Below, in pieces: positions 9,106 through 17,687 of a stretch of 64,000 nt of DNA; positions within the stretch are counted from its first letter, which is position 1, and each line of letters opens with the position of its first letter. Source of the stretch: Neorhizobium galegae bv. officinalis (lineage in GTDB: Bacteria; Pseudomonadota; Alphaproteobacteria; Rhizobiales; Rhizobiaceae); assembly GCA_000985875.1 (NCBI GenBank), contig CCRI01000003.1, forward strand, positions 414,977-478,976, written 5' to 3'. Below the pieces are notes generated by a model. It was not told the origin of the DNA. It did no database searches and was given only the letters and a program-made list of their open reading frames with translations. Made by a program: the position numbers and the translations under genes.

Positions 9106-9840
9106 TTAAAACGCACCATAAATGGGGTTGTCCTGGTAGGTTGTGTCCGCGCACCTGGTGAGGGCGTCCATCGCGGCCTTGCGAGGCTTGCGAAGGGCTG
9201 CTGCAGTCCAGGACTCTCCGCGGCTAGTCTTTATGCCAATTCCGTTCAGCGCACCTACCAAGGCCGGGAGAGATAACTTTTGCCAGCCATTGGCCTCGAT
9301 CAGGCCCGCGATCTCACTGGCCTTTTCTTCGGCCCGGCGCTTATTCGCATCCGCGCCAAGCCTCTGGGCCTCAGGGAGGTTTTTCCGATTTCCGAGGAGC
9401 GTGCCGGAAGCCTTCTTCTGACTGAGCGCCTGTTTAGTCCTCTGCGAGATCTCGTCACCTTCAAGCTCGGCCCGCGCAGCTCGGCTAGCGATCACTAAAG
9501 GATCCCTGGTGCGCTCGTCGGAGACAAACACGATCGCGACCTTCCTTTCGCGCATGATGTGTTCTACCGTCTTCCTATGCCGAGACAGCCGATCGAGACT
9601 GTCTACAAGGAGCTCAACTTTGTTCTTCTCTGCGAAGTCCAACGCCATATTCAGGCCTTCACGGAGCACAAGGCTCTTCTCACCGCGACCGCTTGCTACG
9701 TCCTGGAACCATTCGATGATCTCGACGCCGGAAGCGTCAGCATAAGCGCGGATAGACGCACGCTGAGCTTCAAGCCCGATGCCTACTTCTCCCTGCTTGT
9801 CGGTTGATACGCGAATGTATGCGACTGCCTGCTTAGACAT
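9106..9840 (-). CDS. Serine recombinase (resolvase/invertase family)
   Basis: About 244 residues. The N-terminal resolvase domain has AYIRVSTDKQ, containing the nucleophilic serine, and DRLSRHRK with a conserved catalytic-pocket arginine. The C-terminal part (after about residue 150) is short and resembles the helix-turn-helix tail of small resolvases/invertases, without the long zinc-ribbon region of large serine integrases. An alternative ATG at 9855 adds five residues (MVTYR); neither start has a strong Shine-Dalgarno. It may be the mobility gene of the island or a leftover of a transposon. The invertible or resolvable target site is not identified. Confidence 0.85.
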   Translation of the reverse strand: MSKQAVAYIRVSTDKQGEVGIGLEAQRASIRAYADASGVEIIEWFQDVASGRGEKSLVLREGLNMALDFAEKNKVELLVDSLDRLSRHRKTVEHIMRERKVAIVFVSDERTRDPLVIASRAARAELEGDEISQRTKQALSQKKASGTLLGNRKNLPEAQRLGADANKRRAEEKASEIAGLIEANGWQKLSLPALVGALNGIGIKTSRGESWTAAALRKPRKAAMDALTRCADTTYQDNPIYGAF

Positions 9841-10002
9841 GCGGTAGGTGACCATGTGCTATACTCGTGGTGGGATGGATGTGACCAAGACTATACGACC
9901 CCTTTTAGAAGTGATCAGGTCTTGATGTGTGTGAGCAACTCTAAGTGGGAAGCTAGGTTTCCGACACGTATCGCCGGGTCTCTCCCAAACCCCATACGGC
10001 CA

Positions 10003-10033
10003 ATCCCTAGGATTGCTGCCGTTCCTCTACCCC
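10003..10033 (+). repeat. Left copy of a 31-bp direct repeat
   Basis: Begins ATCCCTAGGATTGCTGCCGT and recurs at 11738-11768 with two C/T differences. Each copy starts with an imperfect palindrome around CCTAGG. Together the copies bracket the DUF3102 gene and the unknown 166-residue gene. Could be the attachment-site scar or resolution site of a small mobile unit, or a dispersed repeat. Confidence 0.6.
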
Positions 10034-10128
10034 GCACCGTGCTGCACGATGCAAGGGTCGGGTTGGCAAGGAACGTTACTTATTGGCCAGCGATGAGCGG
10101 GTAACGGTGCGCGCCGATCTTGCGTTTG

Positions 10129-10974
10129 TCACGCCACAGAGAGAGCGTGTCTCAATGCGGCAAGGTCGGTCTTGAGGATCGCGTCGCGCAGAGTCGAGAA
10201 CTTATCCCCAAACCGCTTCTTGAGGTGTTCAACGATCCTTTGAGCTAGAAGCTCTTGCACCTGCATGATTGAAGCGGACTGAGCAGCATCTTGATCCAAG
10301 CCTGCGGTAGCCGGCGCTTCGATTGCCAAAGCTCGGTCCAGGGAGGCTATCGCGTTATTGGGCACGGAGATGTCAAACGGCTCCTGGGAAATGCTGGCGG
10401 AAGTATTCTCGTCGGGGTCACCATTCTTTCGTGCTTCGCTCTTGGTCGCGGCAATCTTACTTTCGATCTGCTTGGGGTCGGGTTTCTCGCCCCGCTCGAT
10501 CTCGTCAATCACCGACTGCCTTAGTGCGTCGGGCGTGCTCTTTGCTGCAAGCTTATAGACCGTTGACGGAGGCAGGACATCAATGACCTGCGGCGTTGAG
10601 CCGAATGCGGTCGCTGAATTCATGTAGTTCTGCGCGGTTCGCTCCTTCCAGCCGAAATGATACTCCAGCCACTTTCCGAACTTGCCGTGCCCGAGCTCCT
10701 TCTTGATAATTAGCAGTTCCTTGCCAGTCTCGATGGTGTGCAACCTGAGGCGATTGCGGATGCGCTTGGCGGTCGCTTCCGCCTCCTTCGCAAAAGCGGC
10801 GGAAACTCCTGAATAGTCGAAAGCATAGACCTCAGCACGTTTACGCTTCGCCTTCGGCAGCGCCACAACATTGTCGACCGGCGTGGGCAACGGCTCCGCA
10901 GGGCCGGCCGTGGTCGGTGCAGAGATTTTGAGGTCTGTGAGCTCGACGTCATTTGAACGCGAGAGATAAGTCAT
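10129..10974 (-). CDS. DUF3102 family protein
   Basis: A 281-residue protein containing ELGHGKFGKWLEYHFGWKER followed by TAQNYMN near residue 100, the hallmark of DUF3102, seen mostly on plasmids, prophages and genomic islands. The signature resembles a helix-turn-helix region that could bind DNA. The N-terminal 55 residues are proline/alanine-rich and basic. It is followed upstream on the same strand by the unknown gene at 11060-11560, 85 nt away, suggesting an operon. Molecular function is not established for the family; a role in element maintenance or regulation is a guess. Confidence 0.75.
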   Translation of the reverse strand: MTYLSRSNDVELTDLKISAPTTAGPAEPLPTPVDNVVALPKAKRKRAEVYAFDYSGVSAAFAKEAEATAKRIRNRLRLHTIETGKELLIIKKELGHGKFGKWLEYHFGWKERTAQNYMNSATAFGSTPQVIDVLPPSTVYKLAAKSTPDALRQSVIDEIERGEKPDPKQIESKIAATKSEARKNGDPDENTSASISQEPFDISVPNNAIASLDRALAIEAPATAGLDQDAAQSASIMQVQELLAQRIVEHLKKRFGDKFSTLRDAILKTDLAALRHALSVA

Positions 10975-11059
10975 CGAATAACTCCTTCGAAAAGTGTTCG
11001 TCGCAAAACCGCAACCAATGCGGGTTTGGCGCTCCGGTTGCGTGGTTGAGATTGGCGAT

Positions 11060-11560
11060 TTAGTCTGCTGCCCTGGTCTGCGGGCGGGTTCGTCGGACGC
11101 GCTTGTTCAGGTTGTGGCGCATCTTTTTCAGGCGCTCCAACTCATCCAGTGCTTGCTTTGAGTTCGGACTAGTGAGACCTGACTTCTTGACCTCTTCGAT
11201 CCGGGCTTCGATCTCGCTCCGCTTGAAATCGGAGATGTCGTGCGCGAGCGTCTCGACCACGTCTTCCAGTAGGCTGAGGACGAGCTCGGCTTTGCCAAGG
11301 GAATTGAAGGCTGCGGCCTGGTCGTCTTCATCGATCTCAGATGGATCCAGCGGCTCGATGCCATCGTCCTGGCTAAAATCCCACCATTTGCTACCGAGAA
11401 TAAGGAAGTGGCTTCCGAATCCGGTGCGCTGGTCCTCCAGGCAAAACTCGGAAAACGCCTTCTTAAACACTGAGGTATTCAGCGATCGCTCCTGCGCCGA
11501 TTGCCTCTCTCGTTCCCGCTTTCGTGCCACTCGCTTGTATTCGGCCCAACTCTTTCTCAT
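11060..11560 (-). CDS. Hypothetical charged helical protein
   Basis: 166 residues, not recognised. Highly charged with Arg-rich ends (start MRKSWAEYKRVARKRERERQ, end VRRTRPQTRAAD) and a predicted helical C-terminal half; no signal peptide or membrane segment. It is transcribed toward the DUF3102 gene 85 nt downstream, and both sit between the 31-bp repeats. Codon use is less GC3-biased than the core genes, consistent with transfer. Confidence 0.55.
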   Translation of the reverse strand: MRKSWAEYKRVARKRERERQSAQERSLNTSVFKKAFSEFCLEDQRTGFGSHFLILGSKWWDFSQDDGIEPLDPSEIDEDDQAAAFNSLGKAELVLSLLEDVVETLAHDISDFKRSEIEARIEEVKKSGLTSPNSKQALDELERLKKMRHNLNKRVRRTRPQTRAAD

Positions 11561-11934
11561 GTCCGTCTCCTTTCGATGGACCGAGAATGGCCAAGAGCGT
11601 TGGACATCTCAAGTCCAATTTAACGTCCAAGGGGTTCGAGCGCATGCCTCTGGTAAGATCGGCGCGGTGCGGTAGGCCGGAACCTCGCTTTTTGAGTGGG
11701 ATGTGAGTTAGCAACCTCCCCGGCGGTGTGCCCGTCGATCCCTAGGATCGCTGCCGTTCCTCCACCCCCCGGAGAGCGTCCTTTTCTGTCCGGCGGAGGA
11801 GCACGCTCGTAAGTGGCCATTTAGAAACCTGATCAAGGAACTCGGTCCTCGGCGTCAAAACATCGCTTTGCCAGGAAGGATACTCAAGGCTATCTATTGC
11901 AGTGGCTCACACGGGATGGAGGATGGTCTTGTTG
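11561..11934. other. Intergenic stretch holding the right-hand 31-bp repeat
   Basis: About 370 nt between divergent genes. It contains the second repeat copy at 11738-11768 and must contain promoters for the unknown gene (leftward) and the ASCH gene (rightward). I see no further gene or RNA. Confidence 0.4.
11738..11768 (+). repeat. Right copy of the 31-bp direct repeat
   Basis: Begins ATCCCTAGGATCGCTGCCGT; matches 10003-10033 with two transitions. The copies lie 1.7 kb apart in the same orientation, with the DUF3102 gene and its partner between them. Confidence 0.6.
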
Positions 11935-12336
11935 ATGTTCAGTATCAGGCCCCGGTGGGCGCGAATGATCGCATCTGGCGAAAAGACCTACGAACTTCGG
12001 CGGAGGCCACCTCCTGACGCCGCGGTGGGTCAAACTGCGCTCATCTACAGCACCGCGCCCGAGTCCCGCATCATATGCGCCTGCAAGACGATCCAGATAG
12101 TGCGCGGGCCAATAGAAGAGCTTTGGGACCACGTGGCCGCGCAATCGGGCTGCTCAAGTGCTGAATACCTCGCGTATTTCGATGGCATGGCAGTTGCAAG
12201 CGCAATCCAGTTGCGGGTCCTTCCCCATGTTCATATTCAGCTGACGCGTCAACAACTGCGAGACGACTATGCCTTCGTGCCGCCCCAGTCTTGGCGCTGG
12301 GCGGACGAGTTAGAAAAAGGCATATCAGCTGCATGA
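11935..12336 (+). CDS. ASCH-domain protein
   Basis: About 133 residues. MFSIRPRWARMIASGEKTYE then LRRR, with LIYSTAPESRIICACK, fits the ASCH fold (PUA-like), where IKPxxAxxIxxGxKxxExRR is the signature; ASCH domains are thought to bind RNA or modified bases. Start uncertain: a GTG at 11902 and ATGs at 11923 and 11935 are in frame; GGAGG at 11918-11922 sits 12 nt before ATG 11935 and immediately before ATG 11923. The stop overlaps the next gene's start (ATGA), so the P-loop protein is translationally coupled and likely a functional partner. Confidence 0.7.
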   Translation: MFSIRPRWARMIASGEKTYELRRRPPPDAAVGQTALIYSTAPESRIICACKTIQIVRGPIEELWDHVAAQSGCSSAEYLAYFDGMAVASAIQLRVLPHVHIQLTRQQLRDDYAFVPPQSWRWADELEKGISAA

Positions 12337-12842
12337 TATTCGTTGCGGGGGCCTCGGGGACAGGCAAAACGACAGTGCTTGAGAGGTTTGTCTCATGTCA
12401 TCCCGAATTTATACACTTGAAAGCCAGCATGATCCTCCGGGATCTTGGGCGGCCCTTGCTCGATCTATCCAAAGCTCAGCTGCTTGAGAACCAGAAGGCG
12501 CTGCAGGGCTATCTCAGATCCGTAAGCATTACCTCCACGACAATACTGGATGGCCACATGACGATTCCCGTCGGAGAAGCACTATTTGATGTGCCATCTT
12601 CGTTCTTGGAAGGGATTCCTCTCAGCGGAATGCTCTTTATGCAGACGAACCCTCAGGAAATCTTGGTGCGGAAGGGATCGTTTCTAACATCACAAGCGCT
12701 AGATCAGCTAAAGCGGCTTCAGTTCGCCGAGTATGAACATATGAAGAAAGTTGCTGCGGAACGCGATTGCCGGTTCCGCAGCCTGGATACAGCGAATTAT
12801 GCTGAAGTAGAAGAAGCTCTACTGCAATACAGCGCGCTCTGA
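12333..12842 (+). CDS. Small P-loop NTPase (kinase-like)
   Basis: 169 residues starting MIFVAGASGTGKTT, a Walker A motif at the very N-terminus as in adenylate/cytidylate-type kinases. A DGHMTIP stretch follows near residue 73 where kinases bind their acceptor, and no lid or second kinase motif is certain. The start is fixed by the ATGA overlap with the ASCH gene; a longer frame from 12291 would overlap it heavily. Its 3' end overlaps the convergent GNAT gene by 24 nt. Substrate unknown: a nucleotide, nucleoside or RNA end are all possible. Confidence 0.7.
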   Translation: MIFVAGASGTGKTTVLERFVSCHPEFIHLKASMILRDLGRPLLDLSKAQLLENQKALQGYLRSVSITSTTILDGHMTIPVGEALFDVPSSFLEGIPLSGMLFMQTNPQEILVRKGSFLTSQALDQLKRLQFAEYEHMKKVAAERDCRFRSLDTANYAEVEEALLQYSAL

Positions 12843-13307
12843 TGCGCTAAGCAACGCTCCGTTGAAGATATACTCTTTTTTTCCTGGGCGGTAGTAGCCT
12901 TCAACGACTTCATTGAGCTTGAAATCCGAGCTCGCCAACAGCCCCCTGAATGTCGAAAGGGACTCTTCCGGCACCGTCAGCATCGGTCGAACACATTGCA
13001 GCCACTCCTGAGACTGCGTTATCAACGATTGACCGAGGCCCTGGCAGCGCAGATCCGGCCTCACCCATATTGTGCAGATCTTCCGCTCAACCACACCGCG
13101 TTTCAAAATCGCGAAGCCGCGAACTCCGCCAGCATCCTGCTCCACAAGTATCTTCCGAGTATCATCCAGAAGCCCTGGGAGAACCTTCGAGGCGGACCAA
13201 CGCTCAATATCTGGGTAGAAGTGGGAGAGCTCTGACAAGAGAGAGAAGACTGCATAGTGATGTCCAAGCTGCGCAAAGGCAGGTCGATCAACGTGACACA
13301 GCTGCAT
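12819..13307 (-). CDS. GNAT-family N-acetyltransferase
   Basis: 162 residues. The acetyl-CoA-binding signature appears as IWVRPDLRCQGLGQSLITQS (R/Q-x-x-G-x-G/A type), preceded by a beta strand ERKICTI, typical of GNAT motif A. The substrate cannot be read from the sequence. GGGAG lies about 7 nt before ATG 13307. It converges on the ASCH/P-loop pair and overlaps its end by 24 nt, an arrangement suggesting the three genes travel together. Confidence 0.7.
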   Translation of the reverse strand: MQLCHVDRPAFAQLGHHYAVFSLLSELSHFYPDIERWSASKVLPGLLDDTRKILVEQDAGGVRGFAILKRGVVERKICTIWVRPDLRCQGLGQSLITQSQEWLQCVRPMLTVPEESLSTFRGLLASSDFKLNEVVEGYYRPGKKEYIFNGALLSASERAVLQ

Positions 13308-13375
13308 GAGGCGCTCCCTTAAAAATCGAATCGAACATACACTAAACGCGTGGACCTGAGATAGGGCTCGGCATA

Positions 13376-14512
13376 TCAGCTTCTAGACCAATGTCGCCGG
13401 AATTTGAAAGCTGTTATAAGAGCCGTCCCGCACAAAATCACCAACGTGGCATAGATAACTGACGACGCTGGGGAAACCAGATAACCCAACCCGTATGACA
13501 ATGACGCGTGCAAACCGCTTCCCAGGCCTCCGAGTAAGACTACTAAGAACAGATACAGCCATACGTTCGCCGTGGATCTTCGGAATTTAGCAAGAGTGAC
13601 AAAGTCGCCGACGTCGTCGGCGCGGTCGGTGGCAGCCTTTCTCCAGTGATAGATAAGCATGTTACGGGCTGATCCGTCGGGAAAATCTTTGCCTAGATAC
13701 GCATCCCATTCGGGCTCCATCCTTCGAATTTTTCTGAAACTCGCATGGGAGGCAACTAGGTCGAAACTTATGTCGCGCACGAGGAAGTAGTGTATCGCCG
13801 TAATCTGAGGCGACAGCCAAGAGCCCTCGCTAGCTCTTTTTTGCACCGCTTCCGGAATGCTGCGGGCTTCGTTGATCCGGATCTCCGTTATTTCGGAAGT
13901 GCTTATCGAACTGAGCAGGAAGCCGTCTTCGCTACTTACATTAGAGCTAAAGATTGCCGCTGCCCTAGGGCTCAATTTAAATCGGAGCCGCAGGTAGTGG
14001 CGGCCTTGGTTCTGCAGTTTTGCGCAGAAATCGGGCAGGAAAGATATGAGAGCTCCTGCACCATAGTCGGAAGCTTTCACGAGGCTCGCGTCGTCTACCT
14101 GGACCGGATGCACGGTCAGGAAATGGCGATCACCCTTCCTTATGAAAAAGGAGCGTCCATCTGAAGGGTTGTCGTGCACCTCAAGCACTTCATTGAAAAC
14201 GGCACTTGCGATCTCTCGCTGTCTAAGCGAAGCCCCTAAATCCTCTACTGGGCTTTCTCCTAAGGAAAAGGGAACATAGAGGTGAAGCCCGACGAGGTCC
14301 CGGGGTTCATGAACCTCAACTCCAAGGTCTAGATAATTGATGTCATGGCGCCTGGTCGAACGTCCACTTCGTCTCCAGAGGTTGACGTGAAGTTCCAGCG
14401 CCGGCCGCACCCCCGCTACGGGCTGACGTTCTGACCGCTGATACCAAAGGGCTAGGGCAGGTAGCGGACTACTTTCAACTCTCGTAAAAAAGCTCGCCAA
14501 GGCTGATATCAT
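13376..14512 (-). CDS. Hypothetical protein with two C-terminal transmembrane helices
   Basis: About 378 residues, not recognised. A long soluble N-terminal region is followed near the C-terminus by two hydrophobic segments (WLYLFLVVLLGGLGSGLHA and SSVIYATLVILCGTALITAF) and a short basic tail (KFRRHWSRS), giving a hairpin in the inner membrane. I prefer ATG 14512; a GTG at 14530 is also in frame. It is the last gene of the island before the tRNA. A two-helix membrane effector of a defence system is conceivable but unsupported. Confidence 0.55.
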   Translation of the reverse strand: MISALASFFTRVESSPLPALALWYQRSERQPVAGVRPALELHVNLWRRSGRSTRRHDINYLDLGVEVHEPRDLVGLHLYVPFSLGESPVEDLGASLRQREIASAVFNEVLEVHDNPSDGRSFFIRKGDRHFLTVHPVQVDDASLVKASDYGAGALISFLPDFCAKLQNQGRHYLRLRFKLSPRAAAIFSSNVSSEDGFLLSSISTSEITEIRINEARSIPEAVQKRASEGSWLSPQITAIHYFLVRDISFDLVASHASFRKIRRMEPEWDAYLGKDFPDGSARNMLIYHWRKAATDRADDVGDFVTLAKFRRSTANVWLYLFLVVLLGGLGSGLHASLSYGLGYLVSPASSVIYATLVILCGTALITAFKFRRHWSRS

Positions 14513-14953
14513 AAGTATACACCGGTGCACTACGGCAAGATGAGAAGCCTATCTACCATCGCCAACAACTTTTAAGATCGTCTTACTTGTAAGGCAATGA
14601 AAAGCAAAACCTGAAGGTAAGGCGCTCTTGGGTAGTGCGTTTTATGGCACGGGCGCCTGATGTGCCTCCATCACTTTGTATGCTGTTTTTTCTTTGTCTG
14701 CTGGCTCGGCGGCCGGGGCTTGAGTGACGGCATCATTTCGTCCATGTGAGCGATCTGCAAGCAATTCACTGATGAGGGCTGTAACGCAGCATGGGTATGC
14801 TTGGGTGTGGGGACTACGGGAGTTGGTTAGACGGGTCGCCCACTTCCAAGCATAAGTGGATTCGGCGCGATCCGGAACAATGAGCCGGAAAACTGTTCCG
14901 GTTTCATATATGGCGATTGGCTAAGTCGCTGTTTCTAAAGTCGAAATGAAGAA
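14513..14953. other. Island edge between the membrane protein gene and tRNA-Gln
   Basis: About 440 nt without a gene. It holds a perfect 8-bp inverted repeat, CCGGAACA (14872-14879) with TGTTCCGG (14894-14901), followed by TTT. On the reverse strand a 45-codon open stretch ending near 14664 has no start and is probably noise or a gene remnant. This is where an element inserting at the tRNA 3' end would have its junction. Confidence 0.4.
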
Positions 14954-15027
14954 TGGCTGGGGAACCTGGATTCGAACCAAGATTAACGGAGTCAGAGTCC
15001 GTCGTTCTACCGTTGAACTATTCCCCA
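14954..15027 (-). tRNA. tRNA-Gln (anticodon CUG)
   Basis: The reverse strand folds as a tRNA with acceptor stem TGGGGAA/TTCCCCA, discriminator G and encoded CCA (14954-14956). The D arm is near TAGTTCAACGGTAGAAC, the anticodon stem-loop ACGGA-CTCTGAC-TCCGT gives anticodon CUG, and the T loop contains GGTTCGAATCC. Length 74 nt with CCA. Its 3' end faces the accessory genes on the left, so it is the likely attB of the island. Confidence 0.95.
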
Positions 15028-15291
15028 GCAGGGCGCGCCGGGGAATGCCCGGGCCGGTGTGCGGCGCTTATAAACAAAAGCGGGCGGATTGCAAATACCG
15101 ATTTCGAAAAAAATCGACGCTGCGGAAGCTTTCTCGTTATCGGCGTGGAAAAGCTCAAAACCCGGCTGATGCCAGGGCAATGACAGGGTTCGGCAAAAAG
15201 CCGTTGGCGAAATCGCTACCGCCTGTTATCTTCGCACCAACGAAACAATCAGACGCCAGCGGCATACCTTCAAGAGGCCTTGCGCGGCGAG

Positions 15292-16896
15292 ATGGACTTA
15301 ACAGTGATGGACCCCGATAGCGGCGCAAAGCCGCCGGAAGGCGGGGCGTCGGCGGTACCGCGCGGAGAGGGTAAATCCTCGAGGCGTCGGAAGGCGAAGC
15401 GGAACGGCAAACGTCGTGACGCGGCGCCTGCAACCAATTCGGAAGCGGTCGATTCGGCCGCCTCTGCCGGACGTCCCAATGGCCAGGAAGCCCACCCGTC
15501 GGCGCGTAAGCGCAAGCGGCGCCGCGCGAAATCCACCAGCGCCCAGCCGCCGGCACAGGGGTTGAACGCCACACCCGCAGCACAGCAGGTTCCGGTGCGT
15601 CCCGAGGGCGGGCAACAGCCGCATTCGGCCAAGTCGTCGCGCAATAGGCGCAAGAAGAACAGGGGCGGTCGCGGCCTTCAGGGCCGGCCGCTGACGCCTG
15701 CAAAGTCTGCGCCCGGGGTGGCGAAGGCTCCAGCGCCTGCCGGTTCGGGCCAGGTTTCTTCCAAGGATGTCCGCAGCAGGTCCGGAGCTGAAAGCCTGGG
15801 CGCGGAGCCGCGCGGCGAAAAATTCTCCTACGTCAACGATCTCTATGCGGCGCTCGACCTTGGCACCAACAATTGCCGGCTGCTGATTGCCCAGCCGACA
15901 AGGCCGGGTCAGTTCCGCGTCGTCGACGCGTTTTCGCGAATCGTCCGTCTCGGCGAAGGGCTCGGCACCAGCCGCCGGCTGTCGCAGGATGCCATGGACC
16001 GCGCTGTCGAAGCCCTGCGCATCTGCGCCACAAAGCTCTCCAACCGCCCGATCCGCCGCATGCGGCTGATCGCAACCGAGGCCTGCCGGGCCGCCGAGAA
16101 CGGCGAGGAGTTTTTGGCGCGCGTCATCTCGGAAACCGGCTTGGAGCTGGAAATCATCGACCGCGAGACCGAGGCGCGGCTTGCGGTCTCAGGCTGCTCG
16201 TCCCTGGTCGGCCGTGAGGCGCGATCGGTCGTTCTCTTCGATATCGGCGGCGGTTCGTCGGAAATCGCCGTCATCCGCATCGATGACAGCCGCTCGAGCC
16301 GGCTTGCCAACCACATCACCCATTGGACCTCGCTTCCGGTCGGCGTCGTGACGCTGTCGGAACGGCATGGCGGGCGCGACGTGACGCCCGAGGTTTTCAG
16401 CGCGATGGTGACGGAAGTCGAAGGCATGCTGGCCGGTTTCGATTGCCCGCCGCTCGCCGCTTTCCGCCGCTCCGGCGCCGAGGATTTCCACCTGATCGGC
16501 ACGTCGGGCACGGTCACCACGCTTGCCGGCGTGCATCTCGACCTGCCGCGCTACGACCGCCGCAAGGTCGACGGGCTGTGGCTGTCGGACGCGGAAGTCT
16601 CCGCCATGCAGGCAAAACTGCTCTCCTGGGATTTTGCCGGCCGTGCCGCCAACCCCTGCATCGGTCCGGACCGGGCCGATCTGGTGCTGGCCGGCTGCGC
16701 CATTCTGGAGGCGATCCGCCGCCGCTGGCCGAGCCAGCGCATGCGGGTTGCGGATCGTGGCCTGCGCGAGGGCCTGTTGACGGACATGATGGCTGATGAC
16801 GGCGTGTGGCGCCGGGTACGGCCGCGCCGCCCAGGGGGCAATCAAGGGGGCACTCAAGGTGCGGGCGGACAGGATGAGGCGGGAGCCAGGCGATGA
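15292..16896 (+). CDS. Ppx/GppA-family phosphatase with a basic N-terminal extension
   Basis: 534 residues. The ASKHA-fold catalytic domain starts near residue 185 with [15 protein letters not shown] (phosphate 1 motif) and continues with [14 protein letters not shown] (phosphate 2 motif); family members are exopolyphosphatases and pppGpp phosphohydrolases. Residues 1-184 are low-complexity and very basic ([36 protein letters not shown]), suggesting RNA, ribosome or polyphosphate binding. ATG 15292 is chosen; ATG 15307 and TTG 15280 are in frame. It overlaps rlmE by ATGA, so the two are co-translated. Confidence 0.88.
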   Translation: MDLTVMDPDSGAKPPEGGASAVPRGEGKSSRRRKAKRNGKRRDAAPATNSEAVDSAASAGRPNGQEAHPSARKRKRRRAKSTSAQPPAQGLNATPAAQQVPVRPEGGQQPHSAKSSRNRRKKNRGGRGLQGRPLTPAKSAPGVAKAPAPAGSGQVSSKDVRSRSGAESLGAEPRGEKFSYVNDLYAALDLGTNNCRLLIAQPTRPGQFRVVDAFSRIVRLGEGLGTSRRLSQDAMDRAVEALRICATKLSNRPIRRMRLIATEACRAAENGEEFLARVISETGLELEIIDRETEARLAVSGCSSLVGREARSVVLFDIGGGSSEIAVIRIDDSRSSRLANHITHWTSLPVGVVTLSERHGGRDVTPEVFSAMVTEVEGMLAGFDCPPLAAFRRSGAEDFHLIGTSGTVTTLAGVHLDLPRYDRRKVDGLWLSDAEVSAMQAKLLSWDFAGRAANPCIGPDRADLVLAGCAILEAIRRRWPSQRMRVADRGLREGLLTDMMADDGVWRRVRPRRPGGNQGGTQGAGGQDEAGARR

Positions 16897-17687
16897 CGAA
16901 ACCACCTTCCAAATCCCCGGGCAGCGGCAATCGTACCGGCCGCAAGCTCGGCCAGAAGGTCAAGAAGGGCAAGCTCAAGGCGTCGTCGCGGCGCTGGCTC
17001 GAGCGCCATATCAACGACCCCTATGTCCAGCGCGCCAAGCTTGAGGGATATCGCGCCCGCGCGGCGTTCAAGCTTCTGGAGATCGACGAGAAACATCAGA
17101 TCCTCAAGGGCGCCCGCCGGATCATCGATCTGGGCGCCGCGCCGGGAAGCTGGTCGCAGATCGCCGCCAATGTCACCGGTTCGACCGATGACGATATCCG
17201 CGTCGCAGCGATCGATTTCCTGGAGATGGCGCCGCTTGCCGGCGTCAAGATCCTGCAGCTCGACTTCCTCGATCCGGAAGCGCCGCGCCTGTTGATGGAA
17301 GCGATCGGCGGCACGCCGGACGTGGTCATTTCGGACATGGCGGCACCGACCACGGGCCACCAGAAGACCGATCACCTGCGCACCATGCATCTGTGCGAAG
17401 TGGCGGCGCATTTCGCGGTCGAGGTGCTCGGCGAGGGCGGCCATTTCCTGGCCAAGACCTTCCAGGGCGGCACCGAACGCGACCTCCTCAACATGCTGAA
17501 GCAGAATTTCAAGCAGGTCGTCCACGTCAAGCCGGGCGCCTCGCGCCAGGAATCGGTCGAGATGTTCCTGCTCGCCAAGCATTTCAAGGGCCGCAGGGCC
17601 GGCGACACTGCCCCGGACTCCGAGATGGAGGAAGCGGAAGTGGAATACGCCGAGGCCGACGACGTCGAGTCGGAAGACCGGGCCTGA
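16893..17687 (+). CDS. rlmE: 23S rRNA (uridine-2552-2'-O)-methyltransferase RlmE
   Basis: 264 residues, FtsJ/RrmJ family, methylating the 2'-OH of U2552 in the A loop during late 50S assembly. The AdoMet site [14 protein letters not shown] is near residue 77. The K-D-K-E catalytic set is visible: the invariant Asp in VISDMAAP, Lys in FLAKTFQG and Glu in [11 protein letters not shown], with the first Lys in [11 protein letters not shown]. An acidic C-terminal tail is extra to E. coli RlmE. Coupled to the ppx gene through a 4-bp overlap; its stop codon abuts the convergent MFS gene at 17688. Confidence 0.95.
   Translation: MTKPPSKSPGSGNRTGRKLGQKVKKGKLKASSRRWLERHINDPYVQRAKLEGYRARAAFKLLEIDEKHQILKGARRIIDLGAAPGSWSQIAANVTGSTDDDIRVAAIDFLEMAPLAGVKILQLDFLDPEAPRLLMEAIGGTPDVVISDMAAPTTGHQKTDHLRTMHLCEVAAHFAVEVLGEGGHFLAKTFQGGTERDLLNMLKQNFKQVVHVKPGASRQESVEMFLLAKHFKGRRAGDTAPDSEMEEAEVEYAEADDVESEDRA

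Noticed and set aside
9840..9900. CTATAC repeats around the recombinase start as a resolution site
   Set aside because: Six bases only, no clear inverted arrangement; too short to call a res site.
14664..14800. 45-codon reverse frame ending near 14664
   Set aside because: No upstream start in frame (a stop lies just before) and no family I recognise; possibly a remnant, but not supported as a gene.
15155..15703. Long reverse-strand open frames opposite the basic part of the Ppx-like gene
   Set aside because: They mirror the GC-rich third positions of the Arg-rich extension, have no start signal and no recognisable domain.
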